The notes under the pieces: model-generated | Seen by the model: only the letters and a program-made list of their open reading frames with translations | Told to the model about the DNA's origin: nothing | Databases searched by the model: none | Source of the DNA: Asaia bogorensis_B | Lineage (GTDB): Bacteria > Pseudomonadota > Alphaproteobacteria > Acetobacterales > Acetobacteraceae | Reading direction: 5' to 3' (one strand) | Assembly: GCF_900465315.1 (NCBI RefSeq) | Contig: NZ_UBIX01000010.1 | Length of the DNA stretch: 64,000 nt | Part shown: piece by piece, positions 34,644 to 43,262 of the stretch | How the letters are laid out: the number at the start of each line of letters is the position of its first letter | How positions within the stretch are numbered: the first letter of the stretch is position 1 | Position numbers and translations under genes: made by a program

Positions 34644-35981
34644 TCAGTACCCGGTGGCCTCCCGATCCAGCATGAACTGATCGGCTTCCTCGTCAAAATC
34701 GAATAACTCGGTGTAGCGCGCCCAATTGGTGGCTGTCATGAGCGTCTGCTCGGCGTAGCCCGGCGACATGGTCGTTTCCAGTTCTTCCCGGAAGCGATCC
34801 GCCCCGGTGCGATGCCCGGAGCGCTCATCCAGCACGGCACGTATCGAACGAATGAGCGGGATATGATGAAGCAGCGCCGCTCGCATGATTTCCCGACGCT
34901 CATCCTGATCGGCCAGGACGAAACGGGCGCCCGCTTCGGTGATGAGAATGTCACCATCCTCGAGCTCGGCCAGTTCGAGAAGCTGCAGGGACTCACCGAG
35001 CGGGAACAGATCATCGAGCGCCATCTGAAGGCGCTCGGCAAGGTGGGGCAGATCGGCTCGTCCGTTGAGCGGGGCGGCTGCCAGCGATTCGAGCAAGCCG
35101 ACAAGGACATTGATGGGAATGGGCGGAAGGACCAGTGCCATGGGATGGGGGGGCGGCGCAGCGGTGCCACTCTCAAGACTGGCTTCCGAGATGAGGGGCG
35201 CCCTGCGTGTCATGAGGGTATAGATATGATCGACGAAGTGCCGGAACGCGGCGTCGTCACGGTTGCGGGGATGGGGGAACGGTACCGTCAGCTCATGCGA
35301 GACTCGCCCCGGGTTGGATGAAAAAAGCAGGATGCGGTCACACATCAATACGGCTTCTTCCACGTTATGGGTCACGAGCATCATGGCGCGTGTCGGCAGT
35401 CTTTTCTCCGACCAGAGCTCGATCAGGTCCGTCCGCAAGTTTTCCGCAGTGAGCATGTCGAGCGAGGCAAAAGGCTCATCCATCAGCAGCAGGTCTGGCT
35501 GCATGACCAGCGCCCTGGCCAGCCCCACGCGCTGCTGCATGGCCCCGGAAAGCTCCTTGGGCAACGCGTTCTCATAGCCATTGAGGCCGATGAGATCGAT
35601 CATGTCATCGCAGCGCTGTTCACATTCAAGGCGCGGAAGGCGTTTGGCTTCGAGTCCAAGCGCGATATTCTGCTGGACCGTAAGCCAGGGAAACAGCGCA
35701 AAGGACTGAAAGACCATGGCGATGTCGGGTGTCGGCCCGGTCAGCTTCTGGTTTTTCCAGAGAATCTCTCCAGCGCTGGGCGGGATCAGTCCTGAGGCGA
35801 TACGCAAAAGCGTGGATTTGCCGGAGCCTGAACGCCCGACGAGCCCGACGATTTCACCCGCATGGAGGTCAAAGCTGACATCCTCAAGCACGGGGAGGTC
35901 AGTGCTGCTCTCCTTCTGATAAACCTGCAGGCAATTGCGGATCGAGAGCAGGCTTTCCTGCATGACGGGCTCCATGCTCAT
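34644..35981 (-). CDS. ABC transporter ATPase with AAA-associated C-terminal domain
   Basis: 445 aa from ATG 35981, overlapping the permease stop (ATGA); the longer frame to 36071 lies inside the permease. Walker A is GRSGSGKST, Q-loop AMVFQSFALFPWL, signature LSGAMQQRVGLARAL, Walker B LLLMDEPFASLD and H-loop TMVTHN-type MLVTHNVEEA. After about residue 265 comes an extra roughly 160-aa domain (NVLVGLLESLAAAPLNGRAD, LFPLGESLQLLELAELEDGD) typical of the AAA-associated C-terminus in NitT/TauT-like transporters. It energises the double permease encoded upstream. The substrate is unknown. Confidence 0.85.
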   Translation of the reverse strand: MSMEPVMQESLLSIRNCLQVYQKESSTDLPVLEDVSFDLHAGEIVGLVGRSGSGKSTLLRIASGLIPPSAGEILWKNQKLTGPTPDIAMVFQSFALFPWLTVQQNIALGLEAKRLPRLECEQRCDDMIDLIGLNGYENALPKELSGAMQQRVGLARALVMQPDLLLMDEPFASLDMLTAENLRTDLIELWSEKRLPTRAMMLVTHNVEEAVLMCDRILLFSSNPGRVSHELTVPFPHPRNRDDAAFRHFVDHIYTLMTRRAPLISEASLESGTAAPPPHPMALVLPPIPINVLVGLLESLAAAPLNGRADLPHLAERLQMALDDLFPLGESLQLLELAELEDGDILITEAGARFVLADQDERREIMRAALLHHIPLIRSIRAVLDERSGHRTGADRFREELETTMSPGYAEQTLMTATNWARYTELFDFDEEADQFMLDREATGY

Positions 35982-37693
35982 TTGGCGGGCGGGCTCAGGG
36001 ATGACGGGATACGGCGGCGGATCTGCAGGCGGATGGGATGCCAGACCATGAATTCGCCCAGCGCAATGCACAGGGTGATAACGGCAGCCCCAAGCACGAC
36101 GCGTGGCAGATCACCATTCTCGATGGCTCTGGCCACATAAGCCCCAATGCCGCCGCCATCCTCACCATGAAGGGCCCAGGACGAACGTTCGGCAAGGATC
36201 AGAATGGTCCATCCCGTCATCGAAGCCGCGCTGACGGCCTCAAGCAGGATGGGGGCAATGCCGGGCAGAATGATCTTGCGCCACCATAGCCAGCCGCGAA
36301 TCTGCATGTTCTGGGCAGCTTGCAGCAGATCAACCGGAAAGCTCCTCATGCCGCGCAGGATCTGGGCCAACAAAAGCCACTGGATGAAAAAAAAGCACAG
36401 AACAAGCGGCCAGACGAAGCGCGACAACCCAAGCAATGTAAGGCCGAGGCATAGCAGCGGGAACAAGATGTTTTTTGGATAGAGCGCCAGAAAGCGCGTC
36501 ACCATGCGCGCGATCTCGGCGCGCCGTGCCGTCAGGCCGAGCCAGACACCCAACGGCAGCCACAGCGCAAGAGCGAGGAGGAGGGCGAGCGTCATGCGCA
36601 GGGCCGAGACAAGGCTCTGCTCGGCCACGACAACGAGATCATGCAGCCCAAGCGCATGATGGCGGTAGAAAAAGCCCATCACAATCAGCAGGGCAAAAGC
36701 GAGCGATGAGAGGCCGATCAGCGGTGAGGCCGGATGTGTCGCGCCAGAAGGGCGGAAGCCACGACGGCCGATCGGCATATCGCCCAGCCATGCAAGACAG
36801 CGTCGCATATGCTCACCCGCGATCTTGAGCAGGCGGGTACGGCGCCAGAGTTTGAGCATCCAGGGATCGGCAACATGCTCAAAAACCGGGCGCAGGCGAT
36901 AACGATCCGCCCAGATCTGCCAGGGAAAGACAAGGCAGCTATCGTAGAGGAAGGCAAGAGCACCGATAAGCCCGGCCGCCAGCAGGCACTCCCAGAACGA
37001 CCCCAGAGCCGCGGCCTGCGCCGCGTGGGTTCCAAGCCCGGGGCGTGTCGGCAATGTGCCGTTTACCGGCAGCATTTCGGCAGCCATCAGAAGCGACCAG
37101 GCCAGCGGCATGGTGCGGGCAAGGGCCGTTACACAATCCGGGATGGCATAAGGGGCTTCAAGCCGCCAGAGACGCTGCCAGCTTGTCAGACCAAGCCCTC
37201 TGGCCGCTTCATCGAGCGCGCGGGGAATGGTGCTCCAGGCGCCGAGGGCTGCACTGGCAATGGGAGCAGCAAGGCAAAGCGCGGTGATCCCGATAGCGGA
37301 AACCTCGAAGCCGAGAAGATGCAGAAAGGGCAGGAGGCAGAGAAGCGGAACCATATGCATACCGCCCAGCGCGGTAAGCACAGCACCGCGCACAGGCGGG
37401 GTCTTCGCTGCGGCAAGGGCGAGACATGCACCCAGCAGGGCGCCGGCCACGGTAGCCGCTATCATCCGCAGCGTCGTATGACCCAGATCGCCCAGCAATA
37501 CCCCGAGCCCGGCCAGAGAGCGGAAATGGGGCGTTGTCATGCTGTGATGCTGGAAGGCCGCCAGTTGCGCGGGAACCAGGCGCGAGACGAGGGCCAGCGC
37601 CGCCACCACGACGAGGATACCGACAAGCGATGCTGTCAGTCCTGCCTTACGATCCGGCCCGCGTGTGCCGCGTCGCGCCTGAAATGGCGACAT
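35978..37693 (-). CDS. NitT/TauT-like ABC permease, tandem (fused) permease domains
   Basis: 571 aa. Two permease halves are visible. In the first (about 70-265) the EAA-like loop is EAARGLGLTSWQRLWRLEAP. In the second (about 330-560) it is LLQAAQNMQIRGWLWWRKII, followed by LPGIAPILLEAVSAASMTGW. A cytoplasmic linker joins them. Each half has about six hydrophobic helices. No solute-binding protein lies nearby, so the substrate (anion, sulfonate, metal or other) cannot be inferred. The ATPase gene overlaps its stop. Confidence 0.82.
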   Translation of the reverse strand: MSPFQARRGTRGPDRKAGLTASLVGILVVVAALALVSRLVPAQLAAFQHHSMTTPHFRSLAGLGVLLGDLGHTTLRMIAATVAGALLGACLALAAAKTPPVRGAVLTALGGMHMVPLLCLLPFLHLLGFEVSAIGITALCLAAPIASAALGAWSTIPRALDEAARGLGLTSWQRLWRLEAPYAIPDCVTALARTMPLAWSLLMAAEMLPVNGTLPTRPGLGTHAAQAAALGSFWECLLAAGLIGALAFLYDSCLVFPWQIWADRYRLRPVFEHVADPWMLKLWRRTRLLKIAGEHMRRCLAWLGDMPIGRRGFRPSGATHPASPLIGLSSLAFALLIVMGFFYRHHALGLHDLVVVAEQSLVSALRMTLALLLALALWLPLGVWLGLTARRAEIARMVTRFLALYPKNILFPLLCLGLTLLGLSRFVWPLVLCFFFIQWLLLAQILRGMRSFPVDLLQAAQNMQIRGWLWWRKIILPGIAPILLEAVSAASMTGWTILILAERSSWALHGEDGGGIGAYVARAIENGDLPRVVLGAAVITLCIALGEFMVWHPIRLQIRRRIPSSLSPPAK

Positions 37694-37729
37694 GCTCTCC
37701 TTCCTCGCGTCAGAGGCGTATTGGTGATG

Positions 37730-38191
37730 TCAGGGTGTGCGCAGGATACCTGTGCTGCCAAAACCCCCGGTGCCACGTGCCGTCTCATCCAACTCGGAAA
37801 CCTCGACCCATGTCAAACGAATGACGGGAGCGAGAACGGCCTGGGCAATGCGCATGCCACGTGTCACGACGAAATCCTCACGGCCAGTGTTCAGGATGAT
37901 CACCCCGATCTCGCCACGATAATCCTCGTCGATCGTACCGGGTGTGTTGGGCAGGGTAATGCCATGTTTGCGCGCAAGACCTGATCGCGGGCGTATCTGC
38001 AGTTCATAGCCAGCGGGCAGGCCGATTTTGAGACCTGTCGGCACGAGGGCGCGTTCCCCGGCGCGGATAATCATATCCGAATCGATGGCGGCCAGCAGAT
38101 CCATGCCCGCAGCCCCGCTGCTGGCATAATGGGGGAGGTCGAGCCCCTCGGCATGAGGAAGCCTGACGAGTTCAACGGGAAGCGGAGACAT
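37730..38191 (-). CDS. dut: dUTP diphosphatase
   Basis: 153 aa trimeric dUTPase. Motifs in order: AGMDLLAAID (1), RPRSGLARKHGI (2), NTPGTIDEDYRGEIGVIILN (3, catalytic Asp), RIAQAVLAP (4) and ARGTGGFGSTG (5). It removes dUTP and makes dUMP for thymidylate. It follows coaBC by 6 nt and probably shares its message, the dfp-dut pairing common in bacteria. Confidence 0.96.
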   Translation of the reverse strand: MSPLPVELVRLPHAEGLDLPHYASSGAAGMDLLAAIDSDMIIRAGERALVPTGLKIGLPAGYELQIRPRSGLARKHGITLPNTPGTIDEDYRGEIGVIILNTGREDFVVTRGMRIAQAVLAPVIRLTWVEVSELDETARGTGGFGSTGILRTP

Positions 38192-38197
38192 GAAACT

Positions 38198-39400
38198 TTA
38201 CCTTGAGGCAGAGGAAAAATGGTCGGCGATCTGAGCGGCGAGTTTTGCTGCGACATCGCGCTTGGTCATTTCGGGCCAGTAATCGGGGGCGGCATCGGAC
38301 AGAAACAGGATCCTGTTGCGATCCCCCCCGAAAATGCGGTGATCCGCACCAACATCATTGGCCAGCAGCCAGTCGCAGTTTTTGCGCGCCCGCTTGCTGA
38401 TGGCATTGTGCTCGAGGTGCTCTGTTTCGGCGGCGAAGCCGATAACAAGTTCCGGGCGTTCTCGTCTGGTCGCCGAGAGTGTCGCCAGTATATCCGGATT
38501 TTCGACGAGGGCGAGTGTCTGGGGCTGGCCGGGTATTTTCTTGCGCTTTTGCGTGGCGATGTCTTCCATGCGCCAGTCACCCACCGCAGCCGCGCAGATT
38601 GCGACATCGGCTGGCAGGGCGGCTTCGCACGCCGCCAGCATTTCGCGTGCGGTCTGCACATCGATGCGTGTCACAGAGGCGGGGCAGGGCAGGTTTGTCG
38701 GCCCGCTGACGAGCGTGACCCGCGCGCCGAGCCGCCCACAAGCCTCTGCCACGGCGTATCCCTGCTTGCCCGACGAGTGATTGGCGATGAACCGTACGGG
38801 ATCGATCGGCTCATGGGTTGGCCCCGCCGTGACGAGCACATGACGACCGGTGAGCGGCGTATGGGGAAACAATGCGGCCTCGATCGCTGCATGAATGGTC
38901 TCCGGCGTGCTCAGGCGACCAGGACCAAACTCGCCACAGGCCATCTCGCCGTCATCCGGCCCGACAAAGAAACAACCATGCTGATGCAGGGTGGCCAGAT
39001 TGGACTGTGTGGCCGGATGTTGCCACATGCGCACATTCATCGCCGGGGCGACCAGCACCGGGGTATCGGTCGCAAGCAGTAGTGTCGTGGCGAGATCATC
39101 CGCCAGACCGTTCGCCATGCGGGCAAGCATATTGGCTGTAGCGGGACAGACGACAATCAGATCGGCGCTGCGGGATAGCGCGATGTGATCCATCTGGCTG
39201 TCCTCCGCCAGGGAAAGCAACTCGGTATGCACCGGCGCTCCCGAGAGAGCCTGCACAGCGAGCGGCGTTACAAAATGCGTGGCCGATTGTGTCAATACGC
39301 ACTCGACCGCGATGCCGCTCCGGCGCAGCAGCCGGATCAGTTCCAGTGATTTATAGGCGGCAATACCACCGCCAATGATCAGGATGACCCGGGCGCGCAT
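38198..39400 (-). CDS. coaBC: phosphopantothenoylcysteine decarboxylase / phosphopantothenate-cysteine ligase
   Basis: 400 aa bifunctional CoA enzyme. The N-terminal flavoprotein domain has GGGIAAYKSLELIRLLRRSG and the conserved PAMNVRMWQHPATQSNLATL. The ligase domain from about 190 has VTAGPTHEPIDPVRFIANHS and GKQGYAVAEACGRLGARVTL. It makes 4'-phosphopantetheine from phosphopantothenate. It lies 6 nt downstream of ubiE on the same strand, forming a ubiE-coaBC-dut operon. Confidence 0.95.
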   Translation of the reverse strand: MRARVILIIGGGIAAYKSLELIRLLRRSGIAVECVLTQSATHFVTPLAVQALSGAPVHTELLSLAEDSQMDHIALSRSADLIVVCPATANMLARMANGLADDLATTLLLATDTPVLVAPAMNVRMWQHPATQSNLATLHQHGCFFVGPDDGEMACGEFGPGRLSTPETIHAAIEAALFPHTPLTGRHVLVTAGPTHEPIDPVRFIANHSSGKQGYAVAEACGRLGARVTLVSGPTNLPCPASVTRIDVQTAREMLAACEAALPADVAICAAAVGDWRMEDIATQKRKKIPGQPQTLALVENPDILATLSATRRERPELVIGFAAETEHLEHNAISKRARKNCDWLLANDVGADHRIFGGDRNRILFLSDAAPDYWPEMTKRDVAAKLAAQIADHFSSASR

Positions 39401-39406
39401 GGAAAA

Positions 39407-40192
39407 TCAGAGCTTCCAGCCGGAATGGATGGCTGCGATACCTCCAGAGAGATTCTGATAGCTGACCTTTTCAAGGCCCGCATTGCGCATCATCTCGGCA
39501 AGCACCTCCTGTTCGGGGAAGGTGCGGATGCTTTCCGCCAGATACTGATAGCTCTCGGAGTCCTTGGCGATGATCTGGCCCATCTTGGGCAGAACGCCAA
39601 ACGACCAGGCATCGTAGATCGGGGCCAGAGCCGCCACCTGCACATGGGAGAATTCGAGGCAGCAGAACTTCCCACCCGGACGCAGGACGCGGCGGGCCTC
39701 GCGCAGGACAGCATCCTTGTCGGTGCAGTTGCGCAGCCCGAAAGCGATCGAAACACGATCGACGCTGCGATCGGGCAGGGGAATGGCCTCAGCATCGACA
39801 ACCGAGAACTCGATATCCGTCAGATATCCCTTGCTGGCAGCGCGTGACCGGCCGACCTCGAGCATCGAGGCGTTGATGTCCGTCAGCAGGGCAGGGCCGC
39901 CATTGCTACGCAGCCAGCCAAAGCTGATATCGCCGGTGCCTCCGGCCAGATCGAGCAGCTTCAGATCCCGGCGCGGTGCGAGCGTGTTGATGAAAATGCG
40001 CTTCCACACGCGGTGGATACCAAGCGACATCACATCGTTCATGACGTCATAGCGACCCGCCACGCTGTCGAACACGGCGCGCACCAGAGGTTTCTTTTCA
40101 GCCCGCGGGACAGAGCGGTAGCCGAAATCGGTGGTTTCGTCCCTGTCGGCGTGAGCTGATTCGGGAGGGGGAAATGATGCGTTGTCGGTCAT
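39407..40192 (-). CDS. ubiE: ubiquinone/menaquinone C-methyltransferase
   Basis: 261 aa class I SAM methyltransferase. The family motif is VFDSVAGRYDVMNDVMSLG, then HRVWKRIF, SAM motif LLDLAGGTGDISFG, AFGLRNCTDKDAVLREARRV and LEFSHVQVAALAPIYDAWSF. The N-terminal about 25 residues are an extension. It carries out C-methylation in ubiquinone synthesis, at the membrane. It is divergent from mutM with a 30-bp gap, and first gene of the coaBC-dut operon. Confidence 0.95.
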   Translation of the reverse strand: MTDNASFPPPESAHADRDETTDFGYRSVPRAEKKPLVRAVFDSVAGRYDVMNDVMSLGIHRVWKRIFINTLAPRRDLKLLDLAGGTGDISFGWLRSNGGPALLTDINASMLEVGRSRAASKGYLTDIEFSVVDAEAIPLPDRSVDRVSIAFGLRNCTDKDAVLREARRVLRPGGKFCCLEFSHVQVAALAPIYDAWSFGVLPKMGQIIAKDSESYQYLAESIRTFPEQEVLAEMMRNAGLEKVSYQNLSGGIAAIHSGWKL

Positions 40193-40222
40193 GTCTCTCT
40201 GGATATAGTGTCGGCACCCAAG

Positions 40223-41092
40223 ATGCCAGAGCTACCAGAAGTTGAAACCATCCTGAATGGATTAAGATCGGCGCTTGCCGGTCGCCGTATCATCAGCACC
40301 GAGGTGCGTCACGATCTGCGCTGGCCGGTGCCCGATGATCTTTCGATCCGGGCGGACGGCAAGAAGATCCGTGATGCAATGCGTTTGGGCAAATACATGC
40401 TGATTACCCTCATGCGTGGGCCGACCCTGCTGATACACCTTGGCATGAGCGGGAGGATAAGGATCACGCCCGGCTCAGCAAAGGGCAGGGCCTATCAACC
40501 CCAGCGCCATGAGCATGTCACGCTCAGGCTCGATAATGGAACACATATCGGCCTTGTCGACCCACGGCGTTTTGGTTGCTTTTTGCTGGCCGATGCAGGG
40601 CGGGAGCGAGAGCATCCCCTGCTGCGACAGCTTGGCGCTGATCCGCTTCAACCCGGCTTTGATGCTGCCTATCTTCAAGAAAAGCTTCATCGCAAGCGCG
40701 CGCCCATCAAGACCGCCTTGCTCGACCAGCATGTCGTCGCCGGGCTTGGCAATATATATGTATGTGAGATCCTGTATCGCGCGGGGATTCATCCCGAACG
40801 TCTAGCCTCGTCTCTGGATGAAACGCAGATTGCCCGTATTGCAGAGATCACCCCCGCCGTGCTGCGTGAGGCGATCGGCGCAGGGGGATCCACCTTGCGC
40901 GATTATGTGGATGCCGAAGGGAAAAAGGGGGCGTTTCAGGATCTGCATCAGGTTTACGGCCGCGAAGGGGAGCCCTGTCCCGAATGTCCGGGCTTTCCGG
41001 CATGCGGGGGAATCCGTCGTCTGGTGCAGGCAGGGCGGTCAAGCTTCTATTGTCCGCGCCGTCAGCTGCCACTTTCTTTAGAGGACGCTTGA
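40223..41092 (+). CDS. mutM: formamidopyrimidine-DNA glycosylase (MutM/Fpg), one zinc ligand replaced
   Basis: 289 aa. The ATG at 40223 is required because the catalytic N-terminus is Pro2-Glu3 (MPELPEVETI); the frame extends upstream to a GTG at 40208, which would bury the nucleophile. Also seen: LRSALAGRRIIST, LGKYMLI, LIHLGMSGRI, the conserved Lys loop region, and LLDQHVVAGLGNIYVCEILY. The C-terminal zinc finger reads PCPEC...SSFYCPRRQ. The last ligand, normally YCPxCQ, is Arg. It removes 8-oxoguanine. No neighbour suggests special regulation. Confidence 0.93.
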   Translation: MPELPEVETILNGLRSALAGRRIISTEVRHDLRWPVPDDLSIRADGKKIRDAMRLGKYMLITLMRGPTLLIHLGMSGRIRITPGSAKGRAYQPQRHEHVTLRLDNGTHIGLVDPRRFGCFLLADAGREREHPLLRQLGADPLQPGFDAAYLQEKLHRKRAPIKTALLDQHVVAGLGNIYVCEILYRAGIHPERLASSLDETQIARIAEITPAVLREAIGAGGSTLRDYVDAEGKKGAFQDLHQVYGREGEPCPECPGFPACGGIRRLVQAGRSSFYCPRRQLPLSLEDA

Positions 41093-41227
41093 CTGGCAGC
41101 GTGAAACTGGACTAAAGGCGAGCCCTCCGCTGGCTCTGCGTCTCTTTTGGAGATGATTGGCCGGTATGCTTTATTGTCGTTGCAAGACGACCTAACAAGC
41201 CGAACAGAACAGGGCTGAAGAGTAGAA

Positions 41228-41497
41228 ATGGCTAACACCGCCTCTGCGCGCAAGCGCATCCGTCAGAACGAGCGTCGCCGTGAGCGTAACGTTTCCCGCA
41301 TGTCCCGCGTCCGTACCTTCGTGAAGAAGGTCGAGAGCGCCATCCTTTCGGGTGACAAGGCTGCAGCAAACGACGCTCTGCGTGCTGCCCAGCCGGAAAT
41401 GCAGCGCGCTGTTGGCAAGGGCGTTCTCGCCGCCAACACCGTCAGCCGCAAGCTGTCGCGCCTCTCGGCTCGCATCAAGGCTTTGGCTTCGGCCTGA
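41228..41497 (+). CDS. rpsT: 30S ribosomal protein S20
   Basis: 89 aa, strongly basic and helical: MANTASARKRIRQNERRRER, then NVSRMSRVRTFVKKVESAI, and a C-terminal KGVLAANTVSRKLSRLSARI. It binds 16S rRNA early in assembly. It is followed by a clear terminator (41551-41593) before dnaA. The rpsT-dnaA order is usual in Alphaproteobacteria. Confidence 0.97.
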   Translation: MANTASARKRIRQNERRRERNVSRMSRVRTFVKKVESAILSGDKAAANDALRAAQPEMQRAVGKGVLAANTVSRKLSRLSARIKALASA

Positions 41498-41550
41498 TCA
41501 GATAACAGGGTGGTGCCTCTTCCGAGGCATTCCCCGGTCTGAGCCTATAG

Positions 41551-41593
41551 AAAGAACGGGTGTGGTCACACGACCATATCCGTTCTTTTTTTT
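41551..41593 (+). terminator. rpsT terminator
   Basis: Stem AAGAACGG/CCGTTCTT (41552-41559 and 41580-41587), with further pairing in the loop (GTGTGGTCACACGACCATAT), followed by a T run through 41592. Confidence 0.8.
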
Positions 41594-41746
41594 CGCCGGT
41601 CGTCCTGTTTTATGACATCCGGTTAAGCTTGCCTGTCGCGCGCTGTTTGCCCTATTCTGTCCGCCCTTTAGCCGGGGATCAGGAAGGTCATGCCTCATTG
41701 CACGTGATGGCTCCTGTCGTGTCTTTTGTTACAACTCGGGGGAGTG

Positions 41747-43192
41747 ATGGCAGACGAAGGGTCTCATACGGATCTTCCTGCAGTGACGGAAACGGTTTCC
41801 TGCACCAGTGGAACCGATCCTGTCCTTGCTTCCCAATGGGTCAAGGTACGCGAAAGACTGCGCGTCGAGGTCGGTGACGTTGAGTACCGCACCTGGCTGC
41901 AGCAGATTGTGCTTGGCCCGCTGGAAGAGGATGAAATAACCCTCTTTCTGCCAACGCGCTTTCTGCGTGACTGGGTGCGTGGCCAGTATGGCGACCGCCT
42001 GCAGGAGCTATGGCGTAACGAGAACCGCGCTGTTCACCACGTTGAGCTTCAGGTCCAGCGCGTTGGCGATGGGCTCGCAACGCCGGTAGCCGTCGAGGCT
42101 GCGGCCCCAGTGGTCGAGATGGAGGCCCCTGCGGCTCCGGCTGCCGCTGTGCAGGACGCGCGACACGATCTGGCAGCGCCACTCGATCCGCGCTTTACCT
42201 TCGACAGCTTTGTTGTGGGCAAGCCTAACGAGTTTGCCTATGCCTGTGCCCGCCGTGTGGCTGAAAAGCCGTCCAGCCCCGGTTTCAACCCGCTTTTTCT
42301 CTATGGCGGTGTCGGTCTGGGCAAGACGCACCTGATGCACGCCATTGGTTCGGAGCTGACGAGCGGTGGGCGTGTCTCAGTCGCCTATATGTCGGCCGAG
42401 AAATTCATGTACCGCTTCATTGCGGCCATTCGCTCGCAATCGACGATGGAATTCAAGGAGCAGCTGCGCTCGGTCGATGTGCTCATGATCGACGATTTGC
42501 AGTTCCTGATCGGCAAGGACAATACGCAGGAAGAGTTTTTCCATACGTTCAATGCCCTGGTCGATGCGGGCCGTCAGATTGTGGTCAGCGCCGATAAATC
42601 GCCCTCCGATCTGTCGGGACTGGAGGATCGCCTGCGTACCCGTCTCGGTTGCGGTATGGTGGCCGATATCCACGCGACAACGTTCGAGCTGCGTATCTCC
42701 ATTCTGGAAGCAAAAGCGCTTGCCTCGGGAGTTGCCGTCCCTGCCAAGGTGCTCGAATTCCTGGCCCACAAGATCACCTCGAATGTGCGTGAGCTTGAGG
42801 GGGCCCTCAATCGCCTGATTGCCCACGCCAATCTTTTTGGCCGCCCTGTCACGCTGGAAAGCACGCAGGACGTGCTTCATGACATCCTCAAGGCGCATGA
42901 CCGTCGTGTGACCATTGAGGAGATCCAGCGCAAGGTGTCGGAGCACTGGAATATCCGCCTGACCGATATGTCGTCGGCCCGTCGTGCACGCGCTGTGGCA
43001 AGACCGCGCCAGGTCGCCATGTTCCTTGCCAAGCAGCTTACCAGCCGCTCTCTGCCGGAAATCGGCCGTAAATTCGGCAACCGTGACCATACCACGGTCA
43101 TGCATGCTGTCTCACGCGTGCAGGAACTGATGGAGCGTGATGTTGCCTTTGCAGAAGACGTGGAGTTGCTGCGTCGTATGCTCGAGGGCTGA
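41747..43192 (+). CDS. dnaA: chromosomal replication initiator DnaA
   Basis: 481 aa from ATG 41747 (MADEGSHTDLPAVTE); the frame is open further upstream but this ATG follows GGGGGAG. Domain I is WVKVRERLRVEVGDVEYRTW. Domain III has Walker A GGVGLGKTHLMHAIG, Walker B VDVLMIDDLQFLIGKD, and sensor regions. Domain IV ends with the DnaA-box recognition motif GNRDHTTVMHAVSRV. It opens oriC and regulates genes with DnaA boxes. dnaN follows 70 bp later. There is no perfect DnaA box in its own 230-bp upstream gap. Confidence 0.97.
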   Translation: MADEGSHTDLPAVTETVSCTSGTDPVLASQWVKVRERLRVEVGDVEYRTWLQQIVLGPLEEDEITLFLPTRFLRDWVRGQYGDRLQELWRNENRAVHHVELQVQRVGDGLATPVAVEAAAPVVEMEAPAAPAAAVQDARHDLAAPLDPRFTFDSFVVGKPNEFAYACARRVAEKPSSPGFNPLFLYGGVGLGKTHLMHAIGSELTSGGRVSVAYMSAEKFMYRFIAAIRSQSTMEFKEQLRSVDVLMIDDLQFLIGKDNTQEEFFHTFNALVDAGRQIVVSADKSPSDLSGLEDRLRTRLGCGMVADIHATTFELRISILEAKALASGVAVPAKVLEFLAHKITSNVRELEGALNRLIAHANLFGRPVTLESTQDVLHDILKAHDRRVTIEEIQRKVSEHWNIRLTDMSSARRARAVARPRQVAMFLAKQLTSRSLPEIGRKFGNRDHTTVMHAVSRVQELMERDVAFAEDVELLRRMLEG

Positions 43193-43262
43193 TCTTTGCC
43201 GCGGCAAGCGGCTCTGCTAGACTGTTTTTTTGTTTTTCGGGTGTTCGAGGGTCTACGATCAT

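Noticed and set aside
36734..37984. 416-codon frame opposite the ABC permease and dut
   Set aside because: Spans the antisense of two clear genes and their gap; low-complexity composition.
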